From assembly GCA_026545765.1 (NCBI GenBank), contig JAIFAC010000461.1, positions 32,026-96,025 of the forward strand: a stretch of 64,000 bases of DNA. The letters run 5' to 3'. A model generated the notes under the pieces. It saw only the letters and a program-made list of their open reading frames with translations. It did not search any database and had not been told where the DNA came from. Position numbers and translations under genes: made by a program. The stretch's first letter is position 1. Each line of letters starts with the position of its first letter. Origin of the DNA: Plantago major (Eukaryota > Streptophyta > Magnoliopsida > Lamiales > Plantaginaceae). This document shows, piece by piece, positions 56,135 to 64,000 of this stretch.

Positions 56135-57312
56135 TGATGAGCCCGTACTTTGGGCTCTCATTTCGTTCCTTTTATCATCTTTTGTTTGTCTTTATTTGTT
56201 TGTTTTAGCGTATCTTGTGCGTTTTTATGTGTTTTGTGTTTTAGATATGTTCCACAGGTTATCGTGTGTTTAGAGTTGTTTTGGTGGAAAGCGATGCTTT
56301 TGAAGGTCATGTATAGAAGAAGCTCAAAACCCACTTGAAACTACCGTTACGCTCGAATGTGAAGAAATGCATGAAGGGCATTTGGTGCGACCAAACTAAA
56401 CTGTCGCGACCCATGAATCGAGCCAAAAAGCGGTCACGACCGGAAAATCTCGGTCGCGACCAAGCTCGAAGCCATGAGTCGTGACCAGTATGCGGTCTGT
56501 TTACGCACTATAACTTAGGTGATTCAGCTCATTACAGACATACTTCTTTTTCTTCGCTTTTCACTTTACTCTGGAGCAAAAACCCCTTGTTGTGGTCCTT
56601 TGCTTTAGTGGATCATTGATCTTGACTTGTAATTGTATTATTGACATCGGATTGACTCATTGAGGTTAGATTATCAATTGATTCCTTCTTCTTCAGAATC
56701 TCTCTTGTGCTTGATTTCTTGGGGAATGGTTATGATATCGTCTTGTATGTTTGATTCGATTGTGATTGTCCATATGCATACCAATCCTTGTGATATGAGT
56801 AGCTAATTTCTTTGATAGATCACGGTAGCTATTAAGGATGTCGAGTTGGAATTTTTATCATATGAGTTAAGCTTCTTCCCAAACTTAGTAAAAACCCCAA
56901 TTTGATAGTCTTACTCTAAATCCTCAAATTCTTTCGGGTTAAGAATCAATGCGACAATCGATTGATTTCTCTCGTCATATTTTCAAAGAATTCTTTGGTT
57001 AAATGAAATTGGTGTTTATTTGGACAAATAAGCGTGACAACATATGAACAATAGGTTTTATTACGTATTTGATTAATTTGAAATGATACGTGTCTACTTC
57101 CTTTCTCCGATTCATATTCACTCTCGTTTACTTAGTTTAATTTACAAAACCAACGCAATCATACAAATTGGCACTTGCAAACTCTTGCGCTTGATACTAG
57201 AAGGCGTCATTGTTGCCTAGTTAGCTCCTTGAGAACGATCTACGTAGTTAAAGTCATTTACAACAAGCTTTAGTTACTTTGAATTTCATCAAGTACTAAT
57301 TTGAGCATATCA
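56135..57312 (+). repeat. 5' LTR of gypsy element E
   Basis: Starts TGATGAGCCCGTAC and ends GAGCATATCA. Homologous to 63016-64000 (shared TTTGGGCTCTCATTT, CCTTTATCATCTTTTGTT and TTGCTTTAGTGGATCATTG). About 1.18 kb. The TSD cannot be checked because the right end is outside the window. Confidence 0.82.
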
Positions 57313-57314
57313 AA

Positions 57315-57333
57315 TTTGGTGCCTTGCCAGGAG
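57315..57333 (+). other. Primer binding site of gypsy element E
   Basis: TTTGGTGCCTTGCCAGGAG, a diverged form of the TTTGGCGCCGTTGCCGGGG site, just after the 5' LTR. Confidence 0.7.
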
Positions 57334-57419
57334 TTAACTCCCTCTTGTGGTGTTTTCGAGTTGAAAAATGCATTTGTTTCTGTTTTTTTGCATTTCTGGA
57401 CGAAACTAAGCAGTTGAGT

Positions 57420-58260
57420 TTTTGTTTTGGACTTGAATGTCGAATATATTGATTATACCTCTAGATAGAAAAGGGCCTCCTATATTCTTGGATGAAGAAT
57501 CGAGGGCTTACGAATTTGGAGGGCGAGTGTTTCTATTCGTTACCACAATTCCATTGGTGGCACAGGGAGGATGTGGTGGGGTTCATTAAAAGCCTCACCT
57601 ACAGTCCGGAACTTGCGCCTGTGCGAAGATCGGATGATGGCAAGACTATTTCCTTTCACCACGACTAATGGCGCTAAAGAATGGCTATTGAAGCGCCCTC
57701 TTGGTTCGTTTAAAACATGGGTGAAGTGATGAAACCCTTCTATTGGAAATTCTTCCTCTCTAACTCTAGAATTAGGCGGAAGATTACCCGAATTTGAGCA
57801 AGGCGTGTGAAGGTTTGATCATGCATGGGAGCGGTTTCGACCAAGCGAGAGCATGCCCACATCATAGGTTCTGAACATGAGAGCACCATATATTTCTATG
57901 ACAAGCTAGATAACATTAGCGGACATCCGTTGATATCTTTGAGTAAAGGGATGGTAGAAGATTCTGCAGTGGAAGCGAGACAAGCGAGCTGACCACAACT
58001 GCGTGGCGTAAAGGTATCTGAAACTTATGAAATTATTGATGATCACATTGATGTTTCAGGAGAGCGGTGTGAGGCAGAACGGTGGCTACGAGGAGAGAAG
58101 AGTAGGAGAACCGACCTCTACAAAAATCAACACCTTTCGGGCACTGGACCACCCGATAGAATACTCCCATACCGGAAGAGTAAAGAAGAAGGAAAGCAAG
58201 TTCAATGCCATCCTTGCCATGATAGCAAAGGTTAATGCCGATCTTCCCATACGAAATTGA
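57420..58260 (+). pseudogene. gag of gypsy element E, degraded
   Basis: Placed between PBS and protease. Phrases such as ACTAATGGCGCTAAAGAATGG (TNGAKEW) and CATGCATGGGAGCGGTTTCG (HAWERF) fit the retrotransposon gag core. No continuous frame exists; the open frame 58027-58260 may be its tail. Confidence 0.5.
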
Positions 58261-58399
58261 TAGACAATGTTAGAGCATCTTGTTCTTGGATTTAATTGCG
58301 AGCAAGAGGAAGTATATAGCGAATGAAGGCGATCTTACGAGACCGCCAACTCGTGGTCGACTACCGGTGAAGCAAAGGATCCGGGAAGCTTCATGATTG

Positions 58400-61300
58400 A
58401 CAATCGGATGGAAAATGATAAGGTAGAAAAGGGATGTTGGACACAGGTGCCGATTAATCGATGACAGATGCCTTATAAAAAGAATTGGATTTGAAATTTG
58501 AAGCCGATTGAACATAATGATCAAAGTGAGCAGGACTTTAATTTGGAACGACCCTTGGGGATAATTGAGGATGCCTTGATCACAGTTGACACCTTCCTGG
58601 TACCAGTTGACTTTGTGGTCTTGGCCCACGAGGTCGATTCAATGTGACAAGACGCGTGATATTTACGGGAAGGCCGTTTATGAAGACTATGAAGATGTAG
58701 CTAGATATAGCGAGAAGGAAGATAGCCGTGGAGATTGGAGGTGAGAAAATAAGCAAGGTTACGACACCTTGAGGTAAATCTAATGCTTATACGTAGAGGA
58801 ATGCAATGCTATCTCGGGGTAGAAATTGAATTAGCGATGATTTTGATGAGGTGATAGATTCTACCTTGAGCACCTTACTCGATAAGCTTGATTGCTCTTA
58901 CTACGTGTTAGAGAATAATCAGTTAGGGAGGAAACACGTGAGATAATCTGTTCTCTTGATTGCCGAGGAAGTCCATGAAGGGATTCTGAGATATTTTTGT
59001 AGAAAGGCGAAAAGGATATGATAGAACCACCAAAACCCGAGCTTAGGAACTCCCATCCCACCTTAAGTACACCTTTTAGGAAGAACAAGACCAAACTGTG
59101 ATAATATCCTCCAGGTCGAAGAGGAGGAGAAACCCGATTGATTGATGTTCTTAAGCGAAACTCTCTGACCATAGGATGGAGCATAGAGTGACATTAAGAA
59201 TTAGTGCCACTAGGTGTACCCACATCATATCTTTAGAGGAGGGATCTAAACACTGAGACAACCCCGGCGCAGACTGACCAGTCCTTTAGGAAGTTGTGAA
59301 AAAGAAGTCCTTAAACTTTTGGAACACGATATAATTTATCCATGGTTGTAAGTGGGTGAGTCCGATCCATGTAGTGCCTAAGAAGTGCAGGTAATGATGA
59401 AAAGAATGATAAAGGAGAGTTATTTCACGTAAATGAACTCTTGGGTGGCGTGTGTGCATAGATTACGGAGACTTAGCATGACTAGGAATGATCATTTCCG
59501 TTACCCTTTATCGATGAGATGCTTAACAAACTCATGAGGCGAGATTTCTATTATTTCCTTGATGGTCTTTCGGGTTTCTATCAGTTCCAATATCTTAGGA
59601 GGACCGGAAGACCACCTTCACTGCCCATGGTACCTTCATATCGCGGATGCCCTTGGGTTGTCTGGCGCTTGACCACTATCCAGGTGCATGCTTTCCATCT
59701 TCTCGGACATGGTGCGATTTCATTGAGGTATTCATGGGCGACTTCTCTCTTTTGGGAACTCTTTTTGATTGCCTCACTAAAGCTGGAACTTGTTCTTAAA
59801 TCTTTGCATAGAGTGTAATTTGACCATTAGTTGGGAAAAGAGTAATTTTATGGTGAGAGAAAGGATAGTTCTAGGTCATGTCGTTTCAAAACGTGGCATA
59901 TAAGTTGATAAGGCAAAGCTTGATGTGATTATGAAACTTCCACCCTCTACTTGTGTTAAAGAACTTCAATCGTTTTTGGGACACGTGGGGTTTCATAGGA
60001 GGTTTATCCAGGATTTTTCAAAAATTGCTAAATTCCTTAGTAATCTCTGAGCAAAGATGTGCCTTTTGTTTTAATGACAAATGCTTAGAACTTTCAATGC
60101 TTAAACAAAACTAGTTTTCCCCATTGTCATAGCTCCCGGTGATCCTTTGAAATCATGTGTGATGCATCCGATTTTGCTGTAGGCGCTATTCTCGGTCAGC
60201 GAGTAGATAAGCATTTTCATGTAATTTACTATGCTAGCAAAATCCTGAATGAGGCATAGGTGAACTACACCACAACTGAAAAAGAGTTCCTTGCTGTGAT
60301 TTTTGCCCTGGATAAATTAGTCTTATCGAAAGGTTTTAAAGTTGTAGTGCATCTTGATCATCTTTCATCTGCAACTTGATGGGAAGAAGCGATTCTATGT
60401 CGAGTTGATTAGATGGGTTACGATGTTATAGGAGTTTGATGTTGAGATAGTCGATAGGTGTGGTAAGGATAACTTGGTAGCCGACCATTTGTCGACAATC
60501 CTTGATCATTAGTCCCTACGCACCCATTCGATGATGTCACGATGAGCACCTCTTTGCAATCGGGGAGGAGCCTTGGTTTGCCGATATTGTGAATTTTCTT
60601 ACAACAGGTACCTTTCCTTCTAATATGTCTTGGCAGGACAGGAAGAATTTTACGATCTGGTGCAGGTACTACTTCTGGGATGACCCCTACATTTTCAAAG
60701 CGGGGAAAGGCGGCATAATGAGGAGATGTGTCCCGGAGGACAAAGTGGAGAGCATTCTAAAGTTACGTCACTCAATGCGATGTGGGGACCTAGAGTGGTA
60801 GCGGCGTTGAAGGTACTCAATCGGTTTTAAGCCCTCTATCTTTAAGGATGCCATAAATTTTGCATTAGCTGTGATCCTGTCTGCGTAGTGGTAATATCAT
60901 TAGGAATGAAATGGCCCTCACCGAAACTTTGGTAGTTGAACCACTTTGATGTTTGGGGTATTGACTTTATGGGACTTTTTCCCAGGCGGGAATTATGAAT
61001 ACATACGAGTTGATGTAGATTATGTCACTAAATGGGTGGAAGCAATTCCTACAGGACTAATGATTCAAAATTTGTTGTCTCTTTCCTTGCAGTAATATCA
61101 CATGCAGTTTGGCACCTGAGTGATTATCGTGATGGAGGAGCACATTTCATCAGCAGTCGTTTGCAAAATTACTCAAGAAGTATGGAGTAAACCACCACAT
61201 TGCCACCGCTTACATGAGACTTTTGGACAGGTCAAAGTGAATGTGAGGTGAATTAAAGCATCTGGAAAAGTAGTGAAACCCAACAAGAAGAATTGGGCAT

Positions 61301-61780
61301 ATAAGCTAGCGATGCTTTATGGGCATCAGAACTAGGTTCAAGGCATGTCGGCACCACCCATTTCAGAAGCTAGTGCATGGGAAGGCTTGCCATTTACCGT
61401 GGAGCAGAACACAAAGCGATTAGGCAATCCGAACCCATAATTTCGATTTGGAGAAAAGGCGGCGGGAAGCTTGCTCCCAATTTATGAGCTAGAAGAACTT
61501 CGTAATGATGCTTTCGAGAATGCGGATTTACAAAGCCAAGACCAAGAATACCACAGCAAAGGTATAATCTGAAAGGATTTATCGGTATGAAGGTACTATT
61601 ATTCAATTCTCATCTCAGTTGTTTCCGGAAAGATTCGATCGCGATGGGATGGACCATCTGAAGTGGTTGAAGTGGCAAAGTATGGTCTTTGTTGAACTCT
61701 TGAACCCCTTGATGGCGGTACCTTCAAAGTAAGCGTAGCGATGTTAAAGCCTTACGTGGAAGGTTTCAAGAAAAAGCGGA
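58400..61780 (+). pseudogene. pol of gypsy element E: protease, RT, RNase H, integrase, degraded
   Basis: Protease remnant near 58430-58500. RT around 59460-60050: FYYFLDGLSGFYQF (59547) and, in another frame, the active-site segment VFMGDFSLLG (59728-59757), where plant gypsy elements usually have MDD. RNase H at about 60150-60310 reads CDASDFAVGAILGQR and TTEKEFLAVIFALDK after frame correction by eye. Integrase: YYFWDDPYIFKAGKGGIMRRCVPED (60680-60750, split by length limits in family motifs) then a DDE core up to about 61400 with KKYGVNHHIATAY, and a C-terminal part to about 61780. Many indels; not functional as given. Confidence 0.82.
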
Positions 61781-61789
61781 AGAAAGGTT

Positions 61790-63007
61790 GATCTTGCGAA
61801 TACTGCCGATTGATCACGGAAGAGTCAGGTACTTGACATAAAACAAGTACAAAATCGTAAGATGTTAGTTTCTATTTTCTCTTGCTTGAGGACAAGCTTC
61901 TCTTTGTTAGGGAGGGTGAGATGTGCATCTTGTGTTTCTTTGTTTCAACTTTTATTTTTCTTTTTCTGTTTCCTTTAATTGGAGGTTAAGCTGCTAAAGT
62001 GAGCCCATTTTGCTAGCGCTAAACCCTTTTGATCTGAAATTTTTTGTAAAGTTTGTTTCCTCTGTAAAAAAGGAAGTATAGTTAGTTCTTTAGTCCAAAA
62101 ACATGAGAAGCCTTTAATGCTGATGTAAAATATTGTCCCAGCTTTGTTTTGTGTGATTTATGGGTAGAGCAATTCATTTATTAAAGTTATTGCGCGACTT
62201 CATAATTATGTGTGCTCTTAGTAGTTGAGGATGACAAATGGCATGTTCTCCATTCTTTTCTTCATTTGCTCTTTACCTTTCTTGGTGCCATCTTGTATTT
62301 GATTATCGAGTCATCATTGTTCCTAAAAATATATATATTATAGTCTCGAGGTGGATCTATGGTCTTAATTGATCACCGTTAGTAGGTGTTAGGCGTGTTT
62401 AATACTACCACATCACAAGCATGGTGAAAAGCTACATGTATGTGAGGTTGATACATGCGATATATAGTAACATGCACAAAGTCGCGGACTTTCGGTAAAA
62501 TAGACACCTACTAAAATTGAGACAAAAAGAGCCCAATGAGGCCAAACGCTAAAGCACACATGACATTTATTATGATCTAGAAAATAGTGTGCAAAATATG
62601 AAAACATAAAAAATTTGAGCAAAAAAGGTAGCGATGGGTCTTTGTTCTCATTTATTTATCTGAAATTAACGTTTAAGTCAATTTGATTTAGCCAATTGAT
62701 GCGTTAACATAAGAGATTTGTGGCATTAAGGGAAAGTCACCGCCTAACAAGCGTTTTTAACCAGCTGGACACTTCCAAGTGAGAAAGTAACTCTGAGTTC
62801 TTTTTACTTAGGAAACAAACTTGTTTGAATTTTTCTTAGCTTTCTACCAGCGTTAGAAGCATTTCAAAGCATTGCATCTTTTGGGTTTGATGCTAGAATT
62901 CATTTGGCTTTCGGTAACTTGGCGAGTTTATTCCTTTGTGCTTATTTGCTTTGAGTTTAGTCGGAGTCTAGTTTTAGTTTGTTTGCTCGAGGATGAGAAG
63001 GTTCGGT
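61790..63007 (+). other. 3' non-coding region of gypsy element E
   Basis: From the CTTGCTTGAGGACAAGC phrase (about 61880), common after pol in plant gypsy elements, to the polypurine tract. No open frame with recognisable motif; an extra 3' ORF as in some Athila elements is not seen. Confidence 0.55.
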
Positions 63008-63015
63008 CGGGGGTT
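63008..63015 (+). other. Polypurine tract of gypsy element E
   Basis: CGGGGGTT directly before the 3' LTR start TGATCAAGCC. Confidence 0.65.
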
Positions 63016-64000
63016 TGATCAAGCCGTCTTTTTGGGCTCTCATTTTAAATCCTTTATCATCTTTTGTTCGTCTTTATTTGTTTTGTTTTAAGCGTATCAT
63101 TATGCGTTTTTTATGTGTTTTTAACTAATTTAGTTATGTTCCCTACGGAGTTCTAGATCACGTTTAGAGTTATTTTGGAGAAAAGCGGTAGCTTTTTAAA
63201 GGTCGTGTCGAAGAAGCCTAAAAAATCTACTTAAATACAGATTACCGTTACTTTCAGGAATGTGAAGAAATGCATAGAAGGAGTCAGTGGTAGTGACCTA
63301 AAACTACCTCACACTCAACGACCCATGTGAATCGAGCCAAAGGAAACGTTATGACCTTCAGTATGAAATCCAGATAAGGAAGCTTGCCAGGTCAGCGAGG
63401 CCGGAAGATCTCCGGTCCCAGCGACCTTAATCGCGACCAGCGACAATGATGAATTCCTTCTCGGGGAAGCCGCCGGTCATGTGTGGCTGAAGCCAGATTA
63501 TGACCGCTTGTGGCATTAAAGTAGTCAATCATGACAGCCGGTCATTCTGGTCTGTTACCTTTTCTCTAAGCGATTCGGCTCATTCTGACGGACGAAGACT
63601 TCTTTTTGCCTTGGCTTTCACTTTTACTACTGGAGCAGCAAACCCTTATTTATGGCCCTTTGCTTTAGTGGATCATTGATCTTGACATGGTGTAATTATT
63701 GTTGACATCAGTTAACTTCCATTTGAGGTTGAATTATCAATTCCAATTCCTTCTTCTTTCACAATCTCTCTTGTGCTTGATTTCTTGGGGAATGGTTATG
63801 ATATGCGTCTTGTATGTTTGATTAGATTGCTGATTGTAACCGATACATTTACCCGATCCTTTTGTGATATGTGTAGCTAATTTCTTGATGAATCTGTGGC
63901 TATTAAAGATTGTCGAATTGGGATTTTACAATATGAGTTAAGCTTCTTCCCAAACTTCGTAAAAACTCAATTTGATAGTCTTACTCTAAATCCTCAAAGC
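63016..64000 (+). repeat. 3' LTR of gypsy element E (cut by window end)
   Basis: Starts TGATCAAGCCGTC and is homologous to 56135 onward throughout. Differences from the 5' LTR include many small indels, so the two sequences look much older than the nested structure implies, or carry sequence error. Confidence 0.85.

Larger units (their letters stand above)
56135..64000 (+). mobile_element. Gypsy element E (Tat/Athila-like), right end outside window
   Basis: 5' LTR 56135-57312, PBS, degraded gag, protease, RT, RNase H and integrase, a 1.2-kb 3' region, polypurine tract at 63008-63015 and 3' LTR from 63016. The plus orientation matches element D, into which it is inserted. Coding parts are broken every few tens of bases, mostly with CG or CGT where CAG/CTG would be expected. 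Confidence 0.88.

Noticed and set aside
56380..56500. Repeated GGTCGCGACC / GTCGCGACC motifs as a regulatory operator cluster
   Set aside because: They lie inside a gypsy LTR and recur in its partner near 63290-63440 in altered form; the GC-rich appearance is also affected by the CWG artefact, so no regulatory claim is made.

Overview
This window is a heterochromatin-like block of a flowering-plant nuclear genome, probably a eudicot. It is AT-rich and almost entirely built of nested plant transposons: SIRE/Maximus-like Ty1/copia, Tat/Athila-like Ty3/gypsy, a plant L1 LINE, PIF/Harbinger, CACTA, hAT and Stowaway MITEs, and a Cassandra-type TRIM. One host gene with an ordinary plant exon/intron structure lies between them. 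No rRNA or tRNA gene or CRISPR array was seen.

Layout. 1-4050: copia copy C (minus), cut by the window edge, holding the 3' part of pol and the first part of a downstream accessory gene. 4113-4643: PIF/Harbinger transposase remnant. 5965-11245: full-length L1 LINE with a 14-bp target-site duplication (TSD). 12154-14542: eight-exon host gene (minus) for a seven-span membrane protein. 14766-15015: Stowaway MITE. 15935-30742: complete copia element B (minus, 14.8 kb, TSD CTTTC). 30747-31883: CACTA element directly beside B. 32422-33287: Stowaway MITE split by a hAT MITE. 34296-34560: Cassandra-like LTR with a 5S rRNA-derived segment. 34651-35262: wall-associated-kinase pseudogene. 35363-38102: two gypsy LTRs head to tail. 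38103-39721 and 54856-56134: interior of gypsy element D. 39722-54855: complete copia element A (plus, 15.1 kb, TSD TAGAT) inserted in D. 56135-64000: gypsy element E, whose 3' LTR runs off the window.

The most unusual biology is in the copia family. Copies A and B carry, after pol, an accessory gene of about 5 kb with its own conserved TATA box 170-200 bp before its ATG. Its middle is divided by phase-0 GT-AG introns of about 75-90 bp at matching places in independent copies (intron 1 in A and C; introns 3, 4 and 5 in A and B). This suggests a separately transcribed, spliced accessory transcript inside a retrotransposon.

The second pattern concerns the sequence itself. In many repeat copies CAG and CTG triplets are replaced by CG, CGT or CCG, including between the two LTRs of a single insertion. 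This looks like a base-calling artefact at methylated CHG sites, not evolution. Many frameshifts here, possibly including one in the host gene, should be re-examined before being called mutations.
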